Assembly: GCA_046350255.1 (NCBI GenBank)
Contig: JAXMAV010000017.1
Location: forward strand, 124,001-188,000
Origin: CALDUY01 sp046350255
GTDB taxonomy: Bacteria > Planctomycetota > Planctomycetia > Gemmatales > Gemmataceae
DNA: 64,000 nucleotides
Direction: 5' to 3'
Of the stretch, positions 51,363 through 60,344 are shown piece after piece (position 1 is the first letter of the stretch; every line of letters begins with the position of its first letter). The position numbers and the translations under genes are program-made. The notes under the pieces were generated by a model. It saw only the letters and a list, made by a program, of their open reading frames with translations. It did not search any database and had not been told where the DNA came from.

Positions 51363-52808
51363 TCAGGCCAGGATCTTCGTGACGACGTTGCCGTGGATGT
51401 CGGTCAGGCGGAAGTCACGTCCCTGGAACTTGAACGTCAGCCGCTTGTGATCGATGCCCAGCAGGTGCAGCATGGTGGCGTGCATGTCGTGGACCTCGAC
51501 GATATCCTCAACAGCGTGGTAGCCGAAATCGTCGGTCGAACCATGGGTGATACCCGGGCGGATGCCACCGCCAGCGAGCCACATGCTGAAGCCCTTCATG
51601 TGGTGGTCGCGGCCGTTGCCCTGGGCCATGGGGGTGCGACCGAACTCGCTACCGAAGATGACGAGCGTGTCCTTGAGCATGTCGCGCTGGTGCAGATCGG
51701 CCAGGAGGGCGGCAGTGGCCTGGTCCACCTCGGCGGCGGTGCCCTTGATGTGATCCTTGATCGCTCCGTGATGGTCCCAGTCGCGGTGATAGAGCTGGAT
51801 GAAGCGCACGCCGCGCTCGGCCAACCGACGAGCGAGCAGGCAGTTGGCGGCGAACGAGCCATCGGCTCCGCGCGTGCCGTAGAGATCGAGGACCTTCTGC
51901 GGTTCGCCGGTGAAGTCCATCAGCCGGGGCACGCTGGACTGCATGCGGAAGGCCATCTCGTACTGCGTGATCCGGGTGGCAATCTCGGGGTCGTCGTTCA
52001 GACTGGCGTGCTGACGGTTGAGCGCCTGCACGGTGTCGATGACATCGCGCTGGCGGCCTGCATCGATCCCCTGGGGACGATTGAGGTAGAGGACGGCATC
52101 GCCCTTGCCGCGGAAGTGGACACCCTGGAAGCGGCTGGGCAGGAAGCCGGAGTGCCATTGCCGGGCCGAGATCGGCTGGTTCTGGCCGTAGCGGCCCGAC
52201 GAGGTCATGACGACGAAACCGGGCAGATCGTCGGTCTCGGCACCCAGGCCATACCACAACCAGGCACCCATCGAGGGGCGGCCCGAGATGGTGGTGCCGG
52301 TGTTCATAAAGGTGTGGGCCGGGTCGTGGTTGATCGCCTCGGTGCGCAGCGAGCGGACGATGCAGAGATGGTCGGCCATCTTCTGCAGGCGCGGGAAGAC
52401 CGAGCTGATCTCCAGCCCCGATTTGCCCACCTTCTCGAAGGGATGCTGCGGGGCAAAGCAGGTCAGCTTCGCGCCCTGGAGCTGCGCAATGGGCTGCCCT
52501 TTCGTGATCGATTCCGGCATCGGCTGGCCGTGCATGCGGGCCAGCTGGGGGCGGTGGTCGAAGGTTTCCAGGTGCGACATGCCGCCGGCCATGTAGAGGT
52601 AGATTACCCGCTTGGCCTTGGCCGGATGATGCAGCGCGGGCAACACGCCGGGCCAGCGATCGACCTTGACTCCCGCTCCCTGGGCAGTGCCACCCAGCAC
52701 AGAGGGGTCGGCCAGCGCAGCCAGGGCCAAGCCACCCAGTCCGATGCCGGACCGGCTCAGGAAGGTGCGACGCGAGACCTCACGGTGATAACGATCAGCG
52801 AAGTTCAT
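51363..52808 (-). CDS. DUF1501 protein with Tat signal
   Basis: This protein has 481 residues from ATG at 52808, eight bases after GGGAG. GTG at 52817 would overlap the upstream stop as GTGA and is a coupled alternative. A twin-arginine signal VSRRTFLSRSG is near residue 14. DUF1501 hallmarks are YMAGGMSHLETFDHRPQL, HTFMNTGTTISGRPSMGAW and SEFGRTPMAQGNGRDHH. It has the longer variant seen with DUF1549 proteins that carry the classical cytochrome motif. It is the middle gene of a three-gene leftward operon. Confidence 0.9.
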   Translation of the reverse strand: MNFADRYHREVSRRTFLSRSGIGLGGLALAALADPSVLGGTAQGAGVKVDRWPGVLPALHHPAKAKRVIYLYMAGGMSHLETFDHRPQLARMHGQPMPESITKGQPIAQLQGAKLTCFAPQHPFEKVGKSGLEISSVFPRLQKMADHLCIVRSLRTEAINHDPAHTFMNTGTTISGRPSMGAWLWYGLGAETDDLPGFVVMTSSGRYGQNQPISARQWHSGFLPSRFQGVHFRGKGDAVLYLNRPQGIDAGRQRDVIDTVQALNRQHASLNDDPEIATRITQYEMAFRMQSSVPRLMDFTGEPQKVLDLYGTRGADGSFAANCLLARRLAERGVRFIQLYHRDWDHHGAIKDHIKGTAAEVDQATAALLADLHQRDMLKDTLVIFGSEFGRTPMAQGNGRDHHMKGFSMWLAGGGIRPGITHGSTDDFGYHAVEDIVEVHDMHATMLHLLGIDHKRLTFKFQGRDFRLTDIHGNVVTKILA

Positions 52809-52813
52809 GGGTA

Positions 52814-55282
52814 TCACTCCCGGGTGATGGTCTCGTGGAGATTGAGGAGGACGCGGGTCAGGCTGGTCCAGGCCGCCAGGGCGACCGGATCGATCTCCTT
52901 GCTCAGGGGAGCCTGCCCGACGGCGAGCAACTTGTCTGCAGATGCTTTGTCCTTGCCGTACTGATCGAAATGCTTGGCCAGCAGGGGTAGCAGTAGCTCG
53001 ACCTCGCCGGGCCGGGGCGGACGTCCCAGAGCCAGGCGGAAGGCAAATGTGAGACGTTCAGGATCGGCCTTGCCACCCTCCCGCAGGGTGCGTTCGGCCA
53101 GCACACGAGCTGCCTCGACGTAGGACGGATCGTTGAGCAGAACCAGGGCCTGCTGCGGGGTGTTGGAGCGCGGGCGTTCGGCGGTGCACTCCTCGCGGCT
53201 GGGGGCGTCGAAGGCGATCAGGCTGGGGTGCGGGAAGGTGCGCTGCCAGTAGGTGTAGATGCCACGACGATACTGCCCCTCGCCACGATCCTCGACATAG
53301 TCGCGGGTGGGGAAGTTGAGGTAGGCCCAATAACCGGCCGGCTGATAGGGCTTCACGCTGGGTCCGCCGACCTTCCGGACCAGCAGACCGCTGATGGCCA
53401 GCGCGTTGTCGCGAACGATCTCGGCGTCGAGACGGAAGCGACCCTGGCGGGCCAGCAGGCGGTTGTAGGGGTCGCGCTGACGCAGCGTCTCGCCTACCAG
53501 CGACGATTGCCGGTAGGTAGCGCTGGTCAGGATCAGCCGTTCGAGATGGCGAACATCCCAGCCAGAATCGCGGAACTCGACGGCGAGCCAGTCGAGGAGT
53601 TCAGGATGGCTGGGGGGCGTCCCCTGGGAGCCGAAGTCCTCCATCGAGGTGACCAGCCCCTGGCCGAAATAGAGCTTCCACAGGCGGTTAACGAAGACGC
53701 GGGCGGTCAGCGGGTGATCCTGCGAGACGAGCCAACGGGCCAGGTCGAGACGGGTCGGGCGTTTGCCACTGGCGGTCAGCTTGGGCAGGGAAGCCGGGGT
53801 GATCGGCGCCACAATTTCGCCGGAATCGTCCAGCCAGTTGCCTCGGGCCAGGACGCGCATGGTGCGCGGAGCGACAGGCATGGAGACCAGTGTGGTGGGA
53901 ATCTTCGCCTCGATGCGGGCCTTGCGCGCCTGTGCCTCGGCCACCTTCTGGCGTAAGGGAGCGAGTTGCGGAACAGTCGCGCGGAAATGGTTGGTCAGGG
54001 CGTCCTTCTGCGCCTTGTTCCGTTTCGCAGGGTCCACCTTGAGGGCGGCCGCGATGTTGCCGGGCAGTTTCTTCAGGTCGGCCCTGGCCTCTTGCTCCCA
54101 GGCCTTCTGGGCGGCGTCAAGCCCCTCGGCTGCCTTGTTGAGCGACTTCTGCGCTTCGCCGAGAGCGGCCTCGGCCTGCTTCAGTTCGATCTCCTGCTCG
54201 GCGGTGGCGATGCGCGTCTGCGGTTGGCGGCCGACGGCCACCTCGCCGACATCGGCCCAGAACGAGGCGAACTGGTAGAACTCCTTCAGTGTGATCGGAT
54301 CGTACTTGTGGTTGTGGCATTCGGCGCAGCCCATGGTCAGGCTCAACCAGACCGAGCTAGCGTTGCGCACGCGATCGGCGGCGTACTTGGCCAGGTACTC
54401 CTTGGCCTGGGCACCGCCCTCCTCAGTGGTCATCAGCAGGCGGTTGTAGCCGGAGCCGATCCGTTGTTCGGGGGTAGGGTTGGGTAGCAGATCGCCGGCC
54501 AGCTGTTCGATGGTGAAGGTGTCGAATCGCTTATTCCGGTTGAAGGAGTCGATGACGTAGTCGCGGAAGAGATAGACGTCGCGATGGTTGTCGGAGTGGT
54601 AGCCCCCCGTATCGGCGAAGCGAACGAGGTCGAGCCACCAGAGGCCGAGACGCTCGCCGTGATGCTGCGAGCCAAGCAGGCGATCCACCTGCTTCTCGTA
54701 GGCGCGGTCGCCGGTGTCAGCCAGGAAGGCCTCGATCTCGCCTGGCGTGGCGGGCAGGCCCAGCACATCGAACGACATCCGGCGCAGCAGCGTTCGTCGG
54801 TCGGCCTCGGGCGAAGGTTTCAGCCCCTCGGCTTCCAGGCGCGCCAGCACGAAGCGATCAATCGGATTGCGCACCCACTTCGCCTCGCGCACCGGGGGCA
54901 GCGTTGGGCGCTTCGGCGAGACAAACGACCAGTGTGGCTGGTAAACCGCGCCTTCCTCGATCCAGCGGCGCAGCAGGTCGATCTGGGTGGTGGAAAGCTC
55001 CTTGCCGGTGGCCGCGGGAGGCATCCGTCGTTTGGGGTTCTTTTCGATCAGGCGGAGGAACAGGTCGCTTTCGTGCGGTTTTTTGGCGACGAGCACGGCG
55101 CGGGCGCTGGCCTCATCATCGAGGCGCAGCCCGGCCTTGCGTTTGGCGGTGTCTGGCCCGTGGCAGGCGAAGCAGTACTCGGAGAGGATGGGTCGGATGT
55201 CCCGGTTGAATTCGAGCGGGGCCGCCTGAAGCGAGCCCGCCAGGACCATGACCAGCACGCAGGGCCAGAGGCTGCGAAACAT
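52814..55282 (-). CDS. Planctomycete cytochrome C / DUF1549 / DUF1553 protein
   Basis: This protein has 822 residues from ATG at 55282; the frame extends 81 codons further but that part lacks a signal peptide and start site. The signal peptide is LWPCVLVMVLAGSLQAAP. The planctomycete cytochrome motif EYCFACHGPD (Cys37-x2-Cys40-His41) is classical, unlike the Cys-x4-Cys-His of the two other complete or nearly complete relatives. DUF1549 contains MGCAECHNHKYDPI. A coiled-coil-like insert lies at about 365-445, and DUF1553 follows with LVTSMEDFGSQGTPPSHP. The product is exported and probably binds haem c. Operon with DUF1501 and a sugar kinase. Confidence 0.92.
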   Translation of the reverse strand: MFRSLWPCVLVMVLAGSLQAAPLEFNRDIRPILSEYCFACHGPDTAKRKAGLRLDDEASARAVLVAKKPHESDLFLRLIEKNPKRRMPPAATGKELSTTQIDLLRRWIEEGAVYQPHWSFVSPKRPTLPPVREAKWVRNPIDRFVLARLEAEGLKPSPEADRRTLLRRMSFDVLGLPATPGEIEAFLADTGDRAYEKQVDRLLGSQHHGERLGLWWLDLVRFADTGGYHSDNHRDVYLFRDYVIDSFNRNKRFDTFTIEQLAGDLLPNPTPEQRIGSGYNRLLMTTEEGGAQAKEYLAKYAADRVRNASSVWLSLTMGCAECHNHKYDPITLKEFYQFASFWADVGEVAVGRQPQTRIATAEQEIELKQAEAALGEAQKSLNKAAEGLDAAQKAWEQEARADLKKLPGNIAAALKVDPAKRNKAQKDALTNHFRATVPQLAPLRQKVAEAQARKARIEAKIPTTLVSMPVAPRTMRVLARGNWLDDSGEIVAPITPASLPKLTASGKRPTRLDLARWLVSQDHPLTARVFVNRLWKLYFGQGLVTSMEDFGSQGTPPSHPELLDWLAVEFRDSGWDVRHLERLILTSATYRQSSLVGETLRQRDPYNRLLARQGRFRLDAEIVRDNALAISGLLVRKVGGPSVKPYQPAGYWAYLNFPTRDYVEDRGEGQYRRGIYTYWQRTFPHPSLIAFDAPSREECTAERPRSNTPQQALVLLNDPSYVEAARVLAERTLREGGKADPERLTFAFRLALGRPPRPGEVELLLPLLAKHFDQYGKDKASADKLLAVGQAPLSKEIDPVALAAWTSLTRVLLNLHETITRE

Positions 55283-55413
55283 GGGGTGCTGTCTCCCGGA
55301 GGGAAAGTCTGCCGAGGGAGGGAGTTCTGGAAGTATCTGTACGATACCGCCGACGACGGCCCGGCTCAAGAGGCGGGAGGCCAAAGAAGTGAAGCCGGGC
55401 CCTGAGGTGCAGC

Positions 55414-56127
55414 TCAGGCGGAGGGGGACGCTTCCAGGTAGAGGATGCGGCCACAGGAGGGGCAGACGGCGAATTCGTCGTTCATCAGGCGCAGCTCGAT
55501 GGTGCGGTTGATCTCGGTGTTGCACTCGGTGCAGGCCATGCCGCGCGCCAGGGCGAAGCCGTCGGCGCCCAGCGAGGAGATGGTGCGGTCGTACTGGGGT
55601 CGCAGGTCCCGAGGCACCTGCGCCTCGACCTCCTTGAGGGAAGCCAGGGCCTTCGTCTGCTCGCTTTCCAGCAATGCTCTGCGGGGCCCCACGTCGGCCT
55701 CGAACTTGGCCAGATCCTGTTTTGCCGCTGCCACGGCCTTTTCCAGCTCGGGCAGCCGGGCCTGTTTGTCGTCGCCGTCGCTCATCGCCTGGAGGATCTC
55801 GGTCTCCAGCAAGGCGATGGCATCGCGGGCGTGGGCGATCTCCAGGACCAGGGCATCATATTCCTTCTTCGAGGAGACCTCGTTCTGCTGGCGCGTGTAG
55901 CGCTCGATGAGCGCTTCCTTGGATTTGAGCTGCTTCTCCTTATCGCTGGCAGTCACCTTCAGCTTTTTGACGGCGTCCTGCTCGTCCTTGAGCGTCTGCT
56001 CGGCCCTGGCTAGCCGGGCCTGAAACGCCTTGCGGCTGCGCGGAATCCGTTCCAGCTGCTCCTTCATGTCGTCGAGAAAGCGACGCAGCCGATGGATCTC
56101 GCGGAACAACGATGCAGGCCCCGGCAT
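55414..56127 (-). CDS. Coiled-coil protein with C-terminal C4 zinc ribbon
   Basis: This 237-residue protein has about 170 residues of long helical coiled coil (for example LARAEQTLKDEQDAVKKLKV). A zinc ribbon of four cysteines follows, CTECN and CPSCG, about 20 residues apart near the C-terminus. This is the zf-RING_7/CdsZ-like architecture found widely in bacteria. It is cytoplasmic and of unclear function, often proposed to bind nucleic acid or other proteins. It lies downstream of rpoD on the same strand but after a strong terminator. Confidence 0.88.
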   Translation of the reverse strand: MPGPASLFREIHRLRRFLDDMKEQLERIPRSRKAFQARLARAEQTLKDEQDAVKKLKVTASDKEKQLKSKEALIERYTRQQNEVSSKKEYDALVLEIAHARDAIALLETEILQAMSDGDDKQARLPELEKAVAAAKQDLAKFEADVGPRRALLESEQTKALASLKEVEAQVPRDLRPQYDRTISSLGADGFALARGMACTECNTEINRTIELRLMNDEFAVCPSCGRILYLEASPSA

Positions 56128-56152
56128 GGTGAAGCCCCCTGGCGGTCTACCA

Positions 56153-56183
56153 ACAAAAACCGCCGGCCCCTGGAGGCCGGCGG
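56153..56183 (-). terminator. Terminator of the dnaG-rpoD operon
   Basis: On the minus strand a 9-bp stem CCGCCGGCC / GGCCGGCGG with a 6-nt loop is followed directly by TTTTTGTTGG, 12 bases after the rpoD stop. Confidence 0.9.
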
Positions 56184-56195
56184 TGGCGGAGAAAG

Positions 56196-57848
56196 TTACA
56201 AGCGACGCATCATGGTGTCGAGGAAGCCCTCGAGCTGTCGGCTGCGTACGGGATGTTGCAGCTTGCGAACAGCCTTGGCCTCGATCTGGCGGACGCGCTC
56301 GCGGGTGACCTTGAAGATGCGGCCGACCTCTTCGAGGGTGTAGGTGTAGCCGTCACCCAGGCCGTAGCGGAGCTTGATGATCTCGCGCTCGCGGTAGGTC
56401 AGCGTCTTGAGCACCTGGTCGATCTTGTCCTTGAGCATCTCCTGAGTGGCGGCCTGGACGGGCGACTCGGCGGTGTCGTCCTCGATGAACTCGCCGAAGA
56501 AGCTGTCCTCGCTCTCGCCGACCGGCCGATCGAGGCTGATCGGATGCCGGCTGATCTTCAGGACGCGCCGGGTTTCTTCCTCGGTGATGCCAGCGGCCTG
56601 AGCGGTTTCCTCGATGGTTGGCTCGCGACCAAGCGTCTGCAAAAGCTTCTTGGAGACGTTGCGGAGCTTGGACATCGTCTCGATCATGTGGACCGGGATG
56701 CGGATGGTCCGCGCCTGGTCAGCGATGGCCCGGGTGATCGCCTGGCGAATCCACCACGTGGCGTAGGTGGAGAACTTGTAGCCGCGGCGATACTCGTACT
56801 TATCGACGGCCCGCATCAGGCCGGTGTTGCCTTCCTGGATCAGGTCGAGGAAGCTGAGGCCGCGGTTGCGATACTTCTTGGCGATGGAAACGACGAGGCG
56901 GAGGTTGCCGCCGGAGAGTTCGCGCTTGGCCTGCTCGTACTCGGCGAAGCGGCGCTGGACGATCTCGACACGCTTGCGGAGCGAGGCGGGCTCCTCCAGC
57001 GTGTGCATCATGTAATCGGAGAGTTCCTTCTCGAGGTTGGACCGATCCTCGCGGCGGGTGCGGTCGCCCTTGAAGTTCTCAATCTGCTGTTCGAGTTCGT
57101 CCATGCGCAGCGAGATCTGCTCCAGCTTCTTCATGAGCGGCTGGATCTTCTGCGTGCGGATGGAGAGTTCCTCGACCAGCGTGACCGCCTTGCGCCGGCG
57201 GATGCGGAGCTGTCGGCGGACGCGCTGGCGGGCGTCCTCGTCGAGGCGGGGGTCCACAATCTGCTCGAAGTCCTTCTGGTTTTGCTCCATCAGGTATTCG
57301 AGCGTCTTGAGGTTGTGCGGCATCCGCGCCATGATCTTGTCTTTTTCGAGGTTCTCCGTCAGGGAGACCTTCACGGTGCGATCGAAGGGCAGATCGCCGG
57401 TGTGGACGCGGCGGAGCGTCTCGACGACCTGGTTGAGGGCCCCATCGCACTCGAGGACCTTGCGGCGGAACCGCTTGCGGGTGACCTCGATCTTCTTGGC
57501 CAGGGCGATCTCCTGCTCGCGCTTGAGCAGCGGGATGTTGCCCATCTGGGTGAGGTACATGCGCACCGGATCGTCGATGCGGCGGGTGTCCTCCTCGTCC
57601 ATGAAGCTCAGGTCGAGATCCAGGGCAGCCTCGTCGATATCGGCGACGCTGCGCTGTTCGCGCTCATCGACATCAGCCTCGTCGATCAGCTCGATCCCCT
57701 CGGATTCGAGGACGAGCAGGAGTTGATCGATCTTCTCGGGGTTTGCGTCGTCATCAGGCAGGTGGTCGTTAACCTGGCTGTATGTCAGAAAGCCTTTTTC
57801 CTTGCCCTGTTCGAGCAAAGCCTTCAGGCTGTCGTCGAGCTTTTCCAT
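56196..57848 (-). CDS. rpoD: Primary sigma factor RpoD (sigma-70)
   Basis: This protein has 550 residues from ATG at 57848 (GGGAGGGT upstream; an 18-codon extension is possible). All regions of a primary sigma factor are present: region 1.1-like N-terminus (KGFLTYSQVNDHLPDD), region 1.2 (DDPVRMYLTQMGNIPLL), region 2 (NLRLVVSIAKKYRNRGLSFL, then YKFSTYATWWIRQAITRAI), region 3, and region 4 (YREREIIKLRYGL, VTRERVRQIEAKAVRKLQ). A charged insert of about 190 residues separates 1.2 and 2. It directs RNA polymerase to housekeeping promoters. It starts 50 bases after dnaG, the conserved operon order, but without rpsU ahead. Confidence 0.97.
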   Translation of the reverse strand: MEKLDDSLKALLEQGKEKGFLTYSQVNDHLPDDDANPEKIDQLLLVLESEGIELIDEADVDEREQRSVADIDEAALDLDLSFMDEEDTRRIDDPVRMYLTQMGNIPLLKREQEIALAKKIEVTRKRFRRKVLECDGALNQVVETLRRVHTGDLPFDRTVKVSLTENLEKDKIMARMPHNLKTLEYLMEQNQKDFEQIVDPRLDEDARQRVRRQLRIRRRKAVTLVEELSIRTQKIQPLMKKLEQISLRMDELEQQIENFKGDRTRREDRSNLEKELSDYMMHTLEEPASLRKRVEIVQRRFAEYEQAKRELSGGNLRLVVSIAKKYRNRGLSFLDLIQEGNTGLMRAVDKYEYRRGYKFSTYATWWIRQAITRAIADQARTIRIPVHMIETMSKLRNVSKKLLQTLGREPTIEETAQAAGITEEETRRVLKISRHPISLDRPVGESEDSFFGEFIEDDTAESPVQAATQEMLKDKIDQVLKTLTYREREIIKLRYGLGDGYTYTLEEVGRIFKVTRERVRQIEAKAVRKLQHPVRSRQLEGFLDTMMRRL

Positions 57849-57898
57849 TACACCCTCCCTCGCCTCAGGACCTGGGGTCCGCCCTCGTGAAACAGATG

Positions 57899-59770
57899 TC
57901 AACGGCCGGACGCCGTTGTGTTTCCTGGAGTGACACCCGCAGAGCCAAGTTCGACATTCCGATTCTGAAGCCGACGCAGGAGTTCCAGGCCAGTCTGGTC
58001 GTCTGGCACGGACTGCAAGCGATTCTTGAGCGCATCCTTGGCCGACTTCTCCCGCCGCTGGCCGAAATAGGCCAGCAACCCCTCCAGTTCTTCGAGACGA
58101 TGTGGGCGTGAGGCCCCCGCGTCCTGAAGCTGGAACGCCTTGTTCACCAGTGGAATATTGTCCTCGAGATCCTGGCGCAACCGGTCCAGAGACGGAGTCT
58201 CCCCGGCCTGGAGCAGGCTGAACAACCCCGTCAGCAGGCGCCGCAGTCCCAGGTGGCTGATCTCGTCCATCGACACCTGTCCCTGGGCCCGTGCGACCAG
58301 CTCGGGATCCGCCAGGAGCAGTTCAAGCAGGCGGCGCTCTTCAGGGGCCGCCGGCGCCGAGCCGCGCGTGGGCGCGGCCTCCGTGGATGAGGGGGTCGGC
58401 GCGTCCCCGCGCGCAGATTGCCGCAATTCGACCAGACGTGCCCATAGTCTCTCCTCCCTGAGAGTCAATCGTTGAGCGAGTCGGGAAACGATCAATTCGG
58501 TCTTCATGGCGCCAGACTGCCCAGGAAGCACACTGGCCGGCGCGATCACCCCGAGGACGGCCTCGGCGATCCGGCGTCGGCCCTCCACGGTGGAGGCTTC
58601 CTCGCGCGTCAACATGCCGTTGAGCTTGAACTCCAGGGCATCGACGGCCGAGTCGAGGACGCGGCGGAAGGTGTCGGCCCCGGATTGCACCAGCAGGTCG
58701 CAGGGATCCAGCCCCGCGGGGAGCGTGGCCACGGCCAGCTCCATGTCGTGTGCGGCGAACAACTCCAGGGCCCGATCAACGCCCTGCTCGCCGCCCGCGT
58801 CGGCATCGAACACCAGCACCACCCGCGACACCAGCCGGCGGAGCTGCTTGACATGCCGTTCGTTCAGCGCCGTGCCCATGGTGGCGACGACGTGGCCCAC
58901 ACCCTGCTGGTGAGCCATCAGCACATCGGTATAGCCCTCGACGATGGCGAGATACCCTTCCTTTTCTGCGGGCAGCCGGGCCTGATCGATCCCGTAGAGC
59001 TGCTCGCTTTTGGAGAACAACGGCGTGTCGGCCGAGTTGTAGTACTTCGGCGCCCGCGAGGCGAGCGGCGAGTTTGGCAGGATCCGTCCGCCAAAGCCTA
59101 CCACCTGACCGCGCAGATCGCGGATGGGAAACTGCACACGGTCGCGAAAACGGTCGTAGTATCCCTCTCCCTGATGGCGCAGCGCGACCAGACCGACCTT
59201 CTCGAGCAGTTCGAGCGGGACATTGCTGCGACCGGCGAGATCAACAAGCCAGTGACCAGAGGCCGGGGCGTAACCCAGACTCCAGCGACGGACAGTCTCG
59301 CCCAGCAGCCGGCGTTCGGCGAGATAAGCGCGGGCCTCATCGGCCAGGGGAGAATCGAGCAGGCAATCGTGAAACTGCCGGGCTGCCCAGCGCATGACAT
59401 CGAGGAGCTGGGCCCGATTCTCGGAACTGGCCTGGGCCGAGGGCTCCAGCGCGATGCCGGCACGACGAGCGAGGAGTTCCAGAGCTTCGAGGAAGCTGAC
59501 CTTGTCGAACTCCTGAACGAACGACAGGACATCGCCATGTTTGCCACAGGACCAGCAGCGGTAGCGCTGGCGCCGGGGATCGACATCAAACGACGGGTGC
59601 GAGTCGTCGTGAAAAGGACACAGGCCCTTGTAGGTGGCACCCGCTGGCCGTAACGCCAGATAAGCACCAACCACCTCAACGATGTCGTTGGCCTGTTTGA
59701 CCTGCCTGACGCGGTCGTCTGCCAAGGGCCACCTGTCCAAGTCAGGAGCCAGCCGGATACCCGAACCCAT
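57899..59770 (-). CDS. dnaG: DNA primase DnaG
   Basis: This 623-residue protein has an N-terminal CHC2 zinc finger (Cys51, His54, Cys72, Cys75 in CPFHDDSH and CWSCG). The RNA-polymerase core follows (VGFGGRILPNSPLASRAPKY), then the TOPRIM metal site with LAIVEGYTDVLMAHQQGV and VLVFDADAGGEQG. The helical C-terminal helicase-binding part is last. It makes RNA primers for replication. Length is typical. The operon promoter is at 60021-60049, leaving a leader of about 250 bases. Confidence 0.97.
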   Translation of the reverse strand: MGSGIRLAPDLDRWPLADDRVRQVKQANDIVEVVGAYLALRPAGATYKGLCPFHDDSHPSFDVDPRRQRYRCWSCGKHGDVLSFVQEFDKVSFLEALELLARRAGIALEPSAQASSENRAQLLDVMRWAARQFHDCLLDSPLADEARAYLAERRLLGETVRRWSLGYAPASGHWLVDLAGRSNVPLELLEKVGLVALRHQGEGYYDRFRDRVQFPIRDLRGQVVGFGGRILPNSPLASRAPKYYNSADTPLFSKSEQLYGIDQARLPAEKEGYLAIVEGYTDVLMAHQQGVGHVVATMGTALNERHVKQLRRLVSRVVLVFDADAGGEQGVDRALELFAAHDMELAVATLPAGLDPCDLLVQSGADTFRRVLDSAVDALEFKLNGMLTREEASTVEGRRRIAEAVLGVIAPASVLPGQSGAMKTELIVSRLAQRLTLREERLWARLVELRQSARGDAPTPSSTEAAPTRGSAPAAPEERRLLELLLADPELVARAQGQVSMDEISHLGLRRLLTGLFSLLQAGETPSLDRLRQDLEDNIPLVNKAFQLQDAGASRPHRLEELEGLLAYFGQRREKSAKDALKNRLQSVPDDQTGLELLRRLQNRNVELGSAGVTPGNTTASGR

Positions 59771-60344
59771 CCTTGGGCCCCATTCCCTCCCGGTGGGAAA
59801 CCGGGGTTGGGGAGGAGAGAAGGAACCGGACTACCGCTTCTCTCACATCCAGGTCAGCAACCGTCGAGCGAGTCTGCCCAGGCAGGCAGTCCGCGTGGCG
59901 TCCATACGCCGCTTCTTCCATCCAGAGTAAGGGGTTACGTGCCGGGGGAAGCTGGGGAGCTTGCGTAAGCTCTAGCGGGAACGTCGTTTAGTAGCTAGGG
60001 TGCCTGGTCGCGTTCGTGAAATTATAGCCATCGAGCAAAATTCAGTCAAGTTGGGCAAGCACCACAAGGCGCGGAAGCCTCTCTCCCTATCTCCTTACGG
60101 GAAAGAGAGTTACCTAGAATCGCCCATTGACATCATCTGACCCATCCATCTGGAGCATCCCGGATTCTCGGCGCAGCCGCCCGGATCGCTGTCTTCCCGG
60201 GGGCCGGGTGGTGCGGACGGAGCATGTGGTAGCGAAGGGGAGGAAAATGCCAGCTGCGACGGTTGTGCTGAACCGGCGAGCCCTGCCGTGCCGATCTTCC
60301 ACAGGTCGGATCAGGAATGGCGGTCATTAATAAGGAGAGACGGA
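59771..60344. other. Divergent regulatory region of dnaG
   Basis: These 574 bases between dnaG and the thioredoxin-fold gene contain the dnaG promoter. Apart from that and the ribosome site AAGGAG before 60345, nothing was recognised, including no rpsU gene. Confidence 0.6.
60021..60049 (-). promoter_or_regulatory. Sigma-70 promoter of dnaG-rpoD
   Basis: On the minus strand: TTGACT (60049-60044), a 17-base spacer and a perfect TATAAT (60026-60021). It is the best consensus promoter in the window. Confidence 0.8.

Noticed and set aside
51105..52964. Open frame of 619 codons antisense to DUF1501
   Set aside because: It spans three real genes on the other strand and shows no protein-family motif.
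55283..55525. 81-codon extension of the cytochrome-type gene at 52814
   Set aside because: A normal signal peptide begins at 55282, and the extension overlaps the region before the zinc-ribbon gene without a start signal.
56253..57890. Open frame of 545 codons antisense to rpoD
   Set aside because: rpoD on the other strand is certain and the overlap is complete.
59771..60344. rpsU or a tRNA gene upstream of dnaG
   Set aside because: No frame resembles S21 and no cloverleaf or T-loop sequence was found.
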